A DNA stretch of 13,232 nt, taken from an uncultured Fenollaria sp. (GTDB lineage Bacteria; Bacillota; Clostridia; Tissierellales; Peptoniphilaceae). The notes beneath the pieces are model-generated. The model was not told the origin of the DNA and searched no databases. It worked only from the letters and a program-made list of their open reading frames with translations. The DNA lies in NCBI RefSeq assembly GCF_934202865.1, contig NZ_CAKPYL010000042.1, positions 1-13,232 of the forward strand, given 5' to 3'. Below, piece after piece: positions 1 through 5,791 of this stretch (positions are counted from its first letter, which is position 1; the number at the start of each line of letters is the position of its first letter). A program made the position numbers and the translations under genes.

Positions 1-906
1 ATCTGTACATAAAATAATTCCTATTGGATCATTGTCCATTTCATCATTAACTTCTGCTTTATAATAATTTAAATACATATTAATTTGCACAACTGCTTCT
101 GGCATTAGTTTTCCCGTTTTTAATTCAATTAATACATATGATCTTAAAATCTTATTATAAAAGACCATATCTACATAATAATGTGTATTTCCAAGTGTTA
201 CTCTTTGTTGACTACCTACATACATAAATCCTTTGCCTAGTTCAAGTAAAAAATTTTCTATATGCTCAATTAATGCAGCTTCTAAATCACTTTCTAATAC
301 TGGTTTTTTTTCTGGTATTCCTAAAAATTCAAATACATAAGGATCTTTAACAATGTCACTTGCTTTATTTATTTCATTTCCTTTTAAAGCCAAATCTAAA
401 ACTTTTTCTTTGTTTTCGTCACCAGAGGATAAGAGCAATCTTTCAAAAAGAGATGTTTTAATTTGTCTTTTAAGTTCTCTTACAGACCAATTAGCATTGA
501 TACATTCTTTTTCATAAAAGCTTCTCTTTTTTTTATCACTAATCCCTAGAAGCTCGCAGTAATGCGACCAAGACAATTTAACAGACAGTGTCTGTTGAAT
601 CTTATATTCAATAAAAAATCTTCTCATAAATTGTAAATTTGATATTGAGAATCCCTTTCCAAATTCCTCAGTTAATCTTTTAGACAAAACTTTAAGTAAA
701 TTTTTGCCATATTCTGCTCTATCTGAATGACCTTGTTCATCTTCTATAATGATTTTACCTATTTTCCAGTAAGTTTGAACTAGAATATTATTAACTTCCT
801 TGGCAACTTCGTTTCTTGCATTATTCATTAATTTTTTTATATTGTTTAAAGTATCTTCGTGATTGTCTAAAATATCTTCGTGCATTTTATCTATATTGTT
901 TTTCAT
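1..906 (-). CDS. PDDEXK nuclease, YhcG/DUF1016 family (3' end cut by window)
   Basis: Read on the minus strand, this frame is open for 302 codons from the ATG at 906-904 to the window edge. The C-terminus is missing; the family usually runs to about 340-360 residues. The N-terminal half is helical and matches the DUF1016 N-terminal domain (for example YWKIGKIIIEDEQG, then a region with LSWSHY). The C-terminal part is a PDDEXK nuclease core: Asp246 in YYVDMVFYN, then Glu261-x-Lys263 in IELKTGKL, with Gln274 on the following helix. Near the N-terminus HEDILDN/HEDTLNN is a short internal duplication. The start is set by TAAGAGGTG (920-912) five bases upstream. Members are probable DNA nucleases, often found with restriction-modification or other defence genes; no partner is visible here. 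The gene looks more AT-rich than the core genes to the right, which suggests acquisition. Family assignment is from remembered motifs. Confidence 0.85.
   Translation of the reverse strand, partial: MKNNIDKMHEDILDNHEDTLNNIKKLMNNARNEVAKEVNNILVQTYWKIGKIIIEDEQGHSDRAEYGKNLLKVLSKRLTEEFGKGFSISNLQFMRRFFIEYKIQQTLSVKLSWSHYCELLGISDKKKRSFYEKECINANWSVRELKRQIKTSLFERLLLSSGDENKEKVLDLALKGNEINKASDIVKDPYVFEFLGIPEKKPVLESDLEAALIEHIENFLLELGKGFMYVGSQQRVTLGNTHYYVDMVFYNKILRSYVLIELKTGKLMPEAVVQINMYLNYYKAEVNDEMDNDPIGIILCTD
581..595. repeat. Intragenic palindrome matching the upstream palindrome
   Basis: ACAGACA-G-TGTCTGT is a perfect inverted repeat, extended by one pair to 580-596. Its 13-bp core differs at one position from the core of the palindrome at 970-988. 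It lies inside the nuclease coding sequence. It may be a second operator half of an autoregulated gene, or a coincidence. Confidence 0.4.
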
Positions 907-937
907 ATAAACACCTCTTAATCTGATTATATTAATA

Positions 938-966
938 ATTATACCATAAAAATTTACTTTTGTTAA
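938..966 (-). promoter_or_regulatory. Promoter of the YhcG-type nuclease gene
   Basis: On the minus strand, TTAACA (966-961) and TATAAT (943-938) are separated by exactly 17 bases. TGG sits directly before the -10 box, giving an extended -10. It lies about 30 bases upstream of the ribosome site of the nuclease gene. The palindrome at 970-988 ends three bases upstream of the -35 box. Confidence 0.7.
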
Positions 967-969
967 ATT

Positions 970-988
970 TTCCAGACAGCGTCTGGAA
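970..988. promoter_or_regulatory. Palindrome abutting the nuclease promoter, possible operator
   Basis: TTCCAGAC-AGC-GTCTGGAA is a perfect inverted repeat with 8-bp arms and a 3-bp centre, placed just upstream of the -35 box of the nuclease promoter. No T-run follows in either direction, so a protein-binding site is more likely than a terminator. The core CAGACAGYGTCTG recurs inside the nuclease gene at 582-594, and a weaker relative lies at 1247-1259. Confidence 0.5.
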
Positions 989-1052
989 TATTTATAAGAA
1001 GAAACTATAAGCAATTTTAATTAAACTGTCTCGATTAACAAAATTGACCCAA

Positions 1053-1313
1053 CCATAATCCCCGCTAAAATTTCTTGAACAATTGTCGGGTTTGTGGTAA
1101 AAGTGGCAAAAAGAATTGTCGGGTTTGCAGAAAAAGTGGCAAAAAGAATTGGCGGGTTTGCAGAAAAAGTGGCAAAAAGAATTGTCGGGTTTGTGGTAAA
1201 AGTGCAAAATAGAATTGGCGGGTTTGTGCTGCGATATAAAATTTTCCAGTCAGTGACTTGATTTGAAGTGCCTTGACTAAACCACTATAATCCCCAATAA
1301 AATCATCTTGAAC
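1053..1313. repeat. Diverged direct repeat flanking the 33-bp array
   Basis: The segment at 1053-1080 (ending CCATAATCCCCGCTAAAATT, then TCTTGAAC) is resembled by 1284-1313 (ACTATAATCCCCAATAAAAT, then CATCTTGAAC). Slightly further out, AAATTTTCCAG with a CAGACAG/CAGTCAG palindrome occurs at 965-985 and 1239-1259. The array at 1081-1229 therefore sits between two related copies of a longer segment. This is consistent with a local duplication or with an inserted element. Confidence 0.5.
1081..1229. repeat. 33-bp tandem repeat array, about 4.5 units
   Basis: Head-to-tail units start at 1081, 1114, 1147, 1180 and 1213 (the last partial), each beginning AATTGTCGGG or AATTGGCGGG and ending near GTGGCAAAAAG. 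Units differ at a few positions only. There are no unique spacers, so this is not a CRISPR array. The period is 11 codons, so several frames stay open. On the minus strand a 71-codon frame (1207-992) encodes an 11-residue repeat with two Cys per unit in the middle units, but it starts at TTG with no ribosome site. I treat the array as non-coding or decayed. Confidence 0.85.
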
Positions 1314-1336
1314 TACTTCCCCTGCTGTGTTATAAT
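1263..1336 (+). promoter_or_regulatory. Promoter(s) of the 73-aa membrane protein gene
   Basis: The proximal promoter has TTGAAC (1308-1313), a 17-base spacer and TATAAT (1331-1336), with TGT before the -10 box (extended -10). A second possible promoter, TTGAAG (1263-1268) with a 17-base spacer and TATAAT (1286-1291), lies just upstream. The proximal one is the stronger candidate and puts the transcript start about 20 bases before the ATG. Confidence 0.7.
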
Positions 1337-1362
1337 AAAGTTATAATCAAAGGAGGTTTATC

Positions 1363-1584
1363 ATGAACAACAAGAAGAAGATGACATTTTTGGATTACTT
1401 TATACTAAAGATCATCGTGGCTGGGACTTTCTTTTTATTATATTTGAAGCCAGCTGCTTTTAAAATCCCTGGCGTTGCAACTTATCCAGACGCTCTAATC
1501 ATCTGTAGAGGCGCTGCTCTACTTATGAGTATATTCACAATGAGTCAAGTTTTCGACGCTATTTACAAGGCATCACAAAAATAA
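1363..1584 (+). CDS. Small membrane protein of unknown function
   Basis: This is a 73-residue protein that I do not recognise. A lysine-rich N-terminus (NKKK) precedes a hydrophobic helix at about residues 12-28. A short loop containing KPAAFKIPG follows, then a second hydrophobic stretch at about 44-62 and a polar C-terminus. Two membrane spans are likely; the positive N-terminus suggests it faces the cytoplasm. AAAGGAGG (1349-1356) six bases before the ATG and a near-consensus promoter argue strongly that it is expressed. It is monocistronic: a terminator lies at 1784-1819 and the rpmH promoter follows. It is not one of the genes normally next to rpmH, so its link to the cluster may be accidental. 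Confidence 0.75.
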   Translation: MNNKKKMTFLDYFILKIIVAGTFFLLYLKPAAFKIPGVATYPDALIICRGAALLMSIFTMSQVFDAIYKASQK

Positions 1585-1594
1585 TTAATGTTAA

Positions 1595-1783
1595 TTCGCA
1601 TTAAATTTAGCCCTTTCGCTAGTTTCGAATTATTTTGTCGCTGCGGAGTGCGTTTAGCACACCTCACTCCAAAAAATTCTGTACAACGCGAAATCATCTA
1701 AATTTCTTTGCAAATTAACGAAGTGAACGTCGATTTTATTAAATTTGCGGCCACTCCAAAAAATTCTACATAATTTGTAGCTT
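1595..1783. other. Structured spacer downstream of the small membrane gene
   Basis: No gene is seen between 1585 and 1960. The segment begins, 10 bases after the stop codon, with TTCGCATTAAATTTAGCCC, a diverged relative of the post-stop repeats at 9212 and 12543. It contains GGAGTG (1645-1650) pairing with CACTCC (1665-1670), a GCAAAT-TAA/TTAAATTTGC hairpin (1710-1748) and CTACA/TGTAG (1766-1780). The 16-mer CACTCCAAAAAATTCT occurs twice, at 1665-1680 and 1752-1767. Confidence 0.5.
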
Positions 1784-1819
1784 AAAGAATCTTACCATTT
1801 ATGTGTGAGGTTCTTTTTT
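1784..1819 (+). terminator. Intrinsic terminator before rpmH
   Basis: AAAGAATCTTAC (1784-1795) pairs with GTGAGGTTCTTT (1805-1816) over 12 bp with two G-U pairs and a 9-base loop, and the T-run continues to 1819. It closes the transcript of the small membrane protein gene and isolates the rpmH promoter. Its AAGAATC...GGTTCTTTTT core resembles the rsmG terminator at 9351-9376. Confidence 0.75.
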
Positions 1820-1893
1820 ATCCGCAAAACTATTCCATAAACATGGTAAAGGCATTTATTTATCTATTATATTAATATTTTCATAATTTTCTC

Positions 1894-1922
1894 TTGACAA
1901 AGCGCATCTAATTAATTATAAT
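1894..1922 (+). promoter_or_regulatory. rpmH operon promoter
   Basis: TTGACA (1894-1899) and TATAAT (1917-1922) are both perfect consensus with a 17-base spacer, as expected for a highly expressed ribosomal protein operon. The transcript would start about 30 bases before the rpmH ATG and include the ribosome site AGGAGGTG (1946-1953). Confidence 0.9.
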
Positions 1923-1960
1923 TACTATAGGAGTTTATGTACTATAGGAGGTGTATATAA

Positions 1961-2095
1961 ATGAAGAGAACTTATCAACCTAAGAAAAGACAAAGAAAAG
2001 TTGAACATGGTTTCAGAAAAAGAATGTCAACTAAATCTGGTAGAAATGTCTTAAAGAGAAGAAGATTAAAAGGAAGAAAGAGATTATCTGCATAA
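1961..2095 (+). CDS. rpmH: Ribosomal protein L34 (bL34)
   Basis: The product is a 44-residue basic protein, the usual L34 length. It starts [12 protein letters not shown], continues [20 protein letters not shown] and ends GRKRLSA, an unmistakable L34 pattern. L34 is a component of the large ribosomal subunit. AGGAGGTG lies seven bases before the ATG, and a consensus promoter is at 1894-1922. It leads the rpmH-rnpA-yidD-yidC-jag operon; rnpA starts three bases after its stop. Confidence 0.98.
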   Translation: MKRTYQPKKRQRKVEHGFRKRMSTKSGRNVLKRRRLKGRKRLSA

Positions 2096-2098
2096 TTT

Positions 2099-2449
2099 AT
2101 GCAAAGGTATTTGAGTTTAAGAAAGAAAGTAGATATTAACAGGGTTTTCTTGTCGAAGAAGAAGGCCTTTAACGAGTCTTTTACGGTATATTACCGCTAT
2201 AATAACCTAGATCACCCTAGGTTTTGTTTTGCTATTAGTAAAAAGTACGGCAAGGCGAATAAGAGGAATTTACTAAAGAGAAGGCTCAAGGCCATCATCG
2301 AGGCGCATCGTGAGGACTTTGATAAGTCTTATGACATTGTGATTTCGGTTAAGCCTACGGTTATTGACTACGATTTCTACAAGATTCGAAAAAGATTTCT
2401 TTCTTTGTTAAGAAAAATAAATGTTTTAAAGGATAAAGCTTATGAGTAG
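2099..2449 (+). CDS. rnpA: Ribonuclease P protein component
   Basis: This is the protein subunit of RNase P, which with the M1-type RNA removes 5' leaders from tRNA precursors. The 116-residue length is normal. The N-terminus ([11 protein letters not shown]) has the family start pattern, [12 protein letters not shown] forms the central strand, and the RNR motif is at about 52-65 ([15 protein letters not shown]). The start is three bases after the rpmH stop with only a weak purine stretch at the end of rpmH, so translation is probably coupled. Its last eight bases overlap yidD. Confidence 0.96.
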   Translation: MQRYLSLRKKVDINRVFLSKKKAFNESFTVYYRYNNLDHPRFCFAISKKYGKANKRNLLKRRLKAIIEAHREDFDKSYDIVISVKPTVIDYDFYKIRKRFLSLLRKINVLKDKAYE

Positions 2450-2657
2450 GATTATGGTAATGTTTGTGCAAATATACCGCTTTGTGGCACATAAGATTTT
2501 TCACAAGAGGCCCAGCTGTATTTTCACGCCAACTTGCTCTGAGTATGCGATAGAAGCTTTTGAGAAATATGGTTTTTTCAAAGGCTTGTATTTATCTGTG
2601 AAGCGTGTGCTTCGCTGTAATCCATGGTCAGAGGGCGGCTATGACCCGCTTGTATAG
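2442..2657 (+). CDS. yidD: Membrane protein insertion efficiency factor YidD
   Basis: A 71-residue YidD-family protein that helps YidC insert membrane proteins. The diagnostic block is complete: [19 protein letters not shown], then [15 protein letters not shown] and GGYDPL. The three conserved cysteines are C26, C32 and C59. The N-terminal segment ([11 protein letters not shown]) is amphipathic and suits peripheral membrane binding. The gene overlaps the end of rnpA, the usual arrangement, and lies 38 bases before yidC. Confidence 0.97.
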   Translation: MSRIMVMFVQIYRFVAHKIFHKRPSCIFTPTCSEYAIEAFEKYGFFKGLYLSVKRVLRCNPWSEGGYDPLV

Positions 2658-2695
2658 TTTTCCTTTAGGCTTTATTTATCGTAAGGAGGATTTAT

Positions 2696-3403
2696 ATGTT
2701 AGGTAAAATTTTAGGTTACCTTTTTAATTTCATATATGATCAGCTTGCTAGCATGGGCGCTGAGCCTGCAAACTTCTCGTTTTTGGCAATGACTATCATT
2801 ATCTCGACTATTATCGTGAAGTTATTGGTTTTGCCACTACAAATTTCTTCTACTAAGAAGATGAAGAAGACTGCGGACTTACAGCCTAAGGTTAAGGAAA
2901 TTCAAGAGAAGTACGGCTACGATCAACAGATCGCCTCACAAAAGGTTATGGAGCTTTATAGACAAGAGGGCGCGTCAATCACTGGCGGCTGCTTGCCTCT
3001 GCTTATTCAGTTCCCTATCTTGATTGCCTTCTTCCAAGTATGTAAGGATCCGTCAATATACGCGTTTGGCGCGGCTAAATACGCTGCGATGGACAAGACT
3101 TTTTTCTGGATCAAGGATTTAACTTTAGCTGACCCATATTGGTACGGTCTTCCACTGATTGCAACGCTTGTAACGCTTCTAATGAGTGTTACTACGCCAA
3201 GGGTCGGTATGACTGACCAGCAGCAAGCCAAGTCTATGAATATGATGCAGTATTTTATGCCGTTAATGACATTTTTCTTTACAGTTAAATATCCAGCTGG
3301 CCTAGCTTTGTACTGGGCTGTATCAAGCCTATTTGCTGCAATTCAACAGTTTGTACAAAATAGGATCATTAAGAAAGAGGAGGTAATTGTAAGTGAAAAG
3401 TAG
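2696..3403 (+). CDS. yidC: Membrane protein insertase YidC/Oxa1 family
   Basis: Inserts and folds proteins in the cytoplasmic membrane, alone or with Sec. The 235-residue protein is the short Gram-positive form. It has an amphipathic N-terminal helix (1-18), a first span at about 29-49, a cytoplasmic hairpin rich in Lys and Gln (52-92, LQPKVKEIQEKYG), and further spans at about 97-116, 150-166, 185-198 and 200-220. No signal peptide or lipobox Cys is present, unlike SpoIIIJ of Bacillus. The groove position usually held by Arg in span 1 appears to be Lys42 (IIVKLLVLPL). AAGGAGG (2683-2689) precedes the ATG by six bases. Its stop overlaps the GTG start of jag. Confidence 0.96.
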   Translation: MLGKILGYLFNFIYDQLASMGAEPANFSFLAMTIIISTIIVKLLVLPLQISSTKKMKKTADLQPKVKEIQEKYGYDQQIASQKVMELYRQEGASITGGCLPLLIQFPILIAFFQVCKDPSIYAFGAAKYAAMDKTFFWIKDLTLADPYWYGLPLIATLVTLLMSVTTPRVGMTDQQQAKSMNMMQYFMPLMTFFFTVKYPAGLALYWAVSSLFAAIQQFVQNRIIKKEEVIVSEK

Positions 3404-4109
3404 ATTTGAAGCAAAGACTATTGAAGACGCTATAATCAAGGCTGAGACTGAACTTGGCATGAGTAGAGACGCCTTCACTGTTGATGTAATAAATGAAGAT
3501 AGTAAAGGTTTTTTAGGTATCGGCGCAAAGGACGCTGTGATTGAGGTTATTTATGAAGAAGTAGCGGAATGTCACTGCGGATGCGAAGACCATGAGCATA
3601 ATCATGAGCATGAGCACCATGACCATGACCATGACCATGGCAATGGCGATGACGCTGAGCATATAATTATATTGAAAAACTTCTTGGACGAGTTCTTTAG
3701 GCTATTTGAGGTAAAGGCTTCGTACAAGATTGATGAGTCTGACGATATGATCAAGGTTTTGATCAATGGTGAATCGTCCGATGATACGTCGAAATTAATC
3801 GGTAAGAAGGGCGCTGTGCTTGATTCTTTGAACACGATAGCGCAAATTCAGCTAAACAAGTCGCTAGCTGAGTTTAAGAGGCTTTACATCGACGTAGGCG
3901 ACTACAGAAAGAAAAGACAAGAAAAAGTTAGAGAGCTTGCTATACAAGGTTGTGAAAGGGCTAGAAAGTATGGTACTAAGGTTTCATTAGAGTACATGAC
4001 TAGCTATGACAGACGTATCGTTCACGAAACCTTAGCAGGTATTGAAGGCGTAAAAACATTTTCTGAGGGCAACGAGCCTCACAGAAGAGTTTGTATCATA
4101 GCGAAGTAA
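3393..4109 (+). CDS. jag: RNA-binding protein Jag/KhpB with His/Cys-rich linker
   Basis: Jag (KhpB) is a cytoplasmic RNA-binding protein encoded beside yidC and linked in relatives to cell elongation and division. The 238 residues hold an N-terminal Jag domain (about 1-53, ending GFLGIGAKDAVIEV), a linker, a KH domain (about 90-160, GKKG loop at 137-140) and an R3H domain (about 165-238, Arg207-x3-His211). The linker at 60-90 is unusual: Cys at 60, 62 and 64 and about ten His alternating with Asp/Glu, resembling a metal-binding tail. The start is GTG at 3393, with AGAGGAGG (3376-3383) nine bases upstream and an 11-base overlap with yidC. A terminator follows the stop. Confidence 0.95.
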   Translation: MKSRFEAKTIEDAIIKAETELGMSRDAFTVDVINEDSKGFLGIGAKDAVIEVIYEEVAECHCGCEDHEHNHEHEHHDHDHDHGNGDDAEHIIILKNFLDEFFRLFEVKASYKIDESDDMIKVLINGESSDDTSKLIGKKGAVLDSLNTIAQIQLNKSLAEFKRLYIDVGDYRKKRQEKVRELAIQGCERARKYGTKVSLEYMTSYDRRIVHETLAGIEGVKTFSEGNEPHRRVCIIAK

Positions 4110-4113
4110 TTAG

Positions 4114-4136
4114 GAGGCTTTTATAGCCTCTTTTTT
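4114..4136 (+). terminator. Intrinsic terminator after jag
   Basis: GAGGCT (4114-4119) pairs with AGCCTC (4125-4130) around a 5-base loop, followed directly by six T. It begins four bases after the jag stop codon and ends the rpmH-jag operon. Confidence 0.85.
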
Positions 4137-4149
4137 ATTTATCTTTATG

Positions 4150-4386
4150 TTTATGGCAATGGCCTTGTTTATGGCCTTGCCACGATGACTGAAAATGCTT
4201 ATGTGAATGGCCTTGCCACGATGACTGAAAATGCTATGCTAAGTGAAATTGCTTTAGAAAGTGATTTTACTAGACAAGGCAAAATAGATGGAGAAAGTGA
4301 TTTTACTAAAGAAGGCAAAAATGCTAGAGATATTGATTTTGCTTAACATGGCAAGAATACTAGCCTAATTGAAAATACATATATAT
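4150..4386 (+). repeat. 36-bp (12-codon) tandem repeat region between jag and mnmE
   Basis: Two near-identical units (ATGGCCTTGCCACGATGACT... at 4171 and 4207) are followed by two of a diverged type (GAAAGTGATTTTACTA at 4257 and 4293) and a weaker unit at 4329, all with a 36-bp period. In the frame of jag, the stretch after the jag stop stays open from 4110 to the TAA at 4344-4346. It reads as 12-residue repeats such as GLATMTENA and ESDFTKEGKNAR. No ribosome site precedes any ATG and a terminator lies upstream, so I do not call a gene. The rest of 4110-4417 holds that terminator and an AT-rich run before mnmE; no clear mnmE promoter is seen. Confidence 0.75.
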
Positions 4387-4417
4387 ATAAAGGAAAATAG
4401 TATACAAAGGAGAAGAA

Positions 4418-5773
4418 ATGAGAACGATTTGTGCAATATCAACTGCTATGCAGCCGGGCGCCATCGCCATCATCAGGATGAGCGGGGCGGGTAGTTTTGC
4501 TATTGCGAAGAAAATTTTTCGCTCGGCAAGCGGCAAAGACGATTTTAAAAATAAATACATGTACTTCGGCAGGATCTACGACGGGGACGACTTTGTCGAC
4601 GAGGTTCTGATATGCTTTATGAAGGCGCCAAATACCTACACTACAGAGGATATGGTCGAGATATATTCGCACGGCAGTGTAATTAGTCAAAGAAGGATAC
4701 TGAATCTGCTTTTGAAAAATGGTGCGGAACTTGCAGAGCGCGGCGAATTTACGAAGAAGGCCTTTATTGGCGGCAGAATCGACATCACACAGGCTGAGGC
4801 CGTCGCTGACATGATCAACGCCAAGACCGATATGAGCTACAATCTGTCTCTAAAAGCCTTTGATGGATCGGTTCGTGACTTTATTAATGGCCTTGCAGAT
4901 AGCCTTAAGATGCTCATTGCCAATATCGAGGTCGCCATCGATTATCCTGAAGAAGACATCGAGGAGATCAGCTACGAGCGCATCACAAATACCTTGGAAA
5001 GCGTGAAAAATAGCTTAGCTGAGCACATTAGGCGCGCATCTACATCGACTCTAATTAAGGACGGCATAAAAACTTCAATCGTCGGCGTACCAAACGTAGG
5101 TAAATCCTCGCTTCTAAACACATTTACCCGTGAAGAAACGGCGATAGTCTCGAATATCGAGGGCACTACGCGTGACATGATCACCGAGTACATCGACCTT
5201 GAGGGCATTAGCCTTAAACTTATGGATACAGCCGGCATTCGTGAGGCGTCGGACGAAATCGAAAGGATGGGCGTCGCCATATCGAAGAAGGCAATCAAGG
5301 ACGCAGACCTCGTTCTAGCAGTTTTTGATTACTCAAAGCCTATTAGCGAGGGCGATAAAGAGATCATTGATATGGTTCAAGATAAAAAACACATATATAT
5401 ATTAAATAAGGTAGACGAGGGCGAGAATGGCGAGTACTTAGACCATTTCGAGCAAAATGCGAAATATATTTTAACGAGTCTAAAGACTGGCGAAGGCTTC
5501 GAAGCGCTTAAAGACATGATTAAGGAAATGTTTTTAGCGGGCGATATTACTCAAGATGACCTTGTTTACGCAAATCTACGAGAGATGGATCTACTTAATA
5601 AGGCGCACTCAGCCATAAGCGAAGCATTAAACGATGCCGAACATAAACAAGTCTACGATCTACTCATAGTCAACATCAGAGGCGCTCTCGATAGCTTACT
5701 CGAAATTCTTGGCGAGAAGCTCGACAGCGAGATACTTGATAAGATATTCCAAAACTTTTGCATCGGCAAATAG
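4418..5773 (+). CDS. mnmE: tRNA uridine-34 modification GTPase MnmE
   Basis: With MnmG this GTPase installs the carboxymethylaminomethyl group at C5 of wobble uridine 34 in certain tRNAs, using a methylene-tetrahydrofolate-derived one-carbon unit. The 451-residue length is normal. The N-terminal folate-binding domain starts ICAISTAMQPGAIAIIRMSG. The G domain has GVPNVGKS (223-230), EGTTRD (248-253), DTAG (270-273) and NKVD (330-333). The C-terminus is the canonical FCIGK with the essential Cys448. AAAGGAG (4406-4412) precedes the ATG by five bases. mnmG follows 18 bases after the stop. Confidence 0.98.
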   Translation: MRTICAISTAMQPGAIAIIRMSGAGSFAIAKKIFRSASGKDDFKNKYMYFGRIYDGDDFVDEVLICFMKAPNTYTTEDMVEIYSHGSVISQRRILNLLLKNGAELAERGEFTKKAFIGGRIDITQAEAVADMINAKTDMSYNLSLKAFDGSVRDFINGLADSLKMLIANIEVAIDYPEEDIEEISYERITNTLESVKNSLAEHIRRASTSTLIKDGIKTSIVGVPNVGKSSLLNTFTREETAIVSNIEGTTRDMITEYIDLEGISLKLMDTAGIREASDEIERMGVAISKKAIKDADLVLAVFDYSKPISEGDKEIIDMVQDKKHIYILNKVDEGENGEYLDHFEQNAKYILTSLKTGEGFEALKDMIKEMFLAGDITQDDLVYANLREMDLLNKAHSAISEALNDAEHKQVYDLLIVNIRGALDSLLEILGEKLDSEILDKIFQNFCIGK

Positions 5774-5791
5774 ATTAAAGGAAGTGATTTT

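Noticed and set aside
992..1207. Minus-strand 71-codon frame across the 33-bp repeats
   Set aside because: It begins with TTG, has no ribosome site, and owes its openness to the 33-bp period; other frames of the array are also open.
1081..1229. CRISPR-like array
   Set aside because: Units are contiguous with no unique spacers and no cas genes are nearby.
1818..1826. DnaA box TTATCCGCA and a possible oriC
   Set aside because: A single site with one mismatch from TTATCCACA, overlapping a terminator tail; no cluster of boxes or dnaA gene in the window.
4369..4403. mnmE promoter from TTGAAA (4369) and TATAAA or TAGTAT
   Set aside because: Spacings are 11 and 23 bases, so no pair fits a sigma-A promoter.
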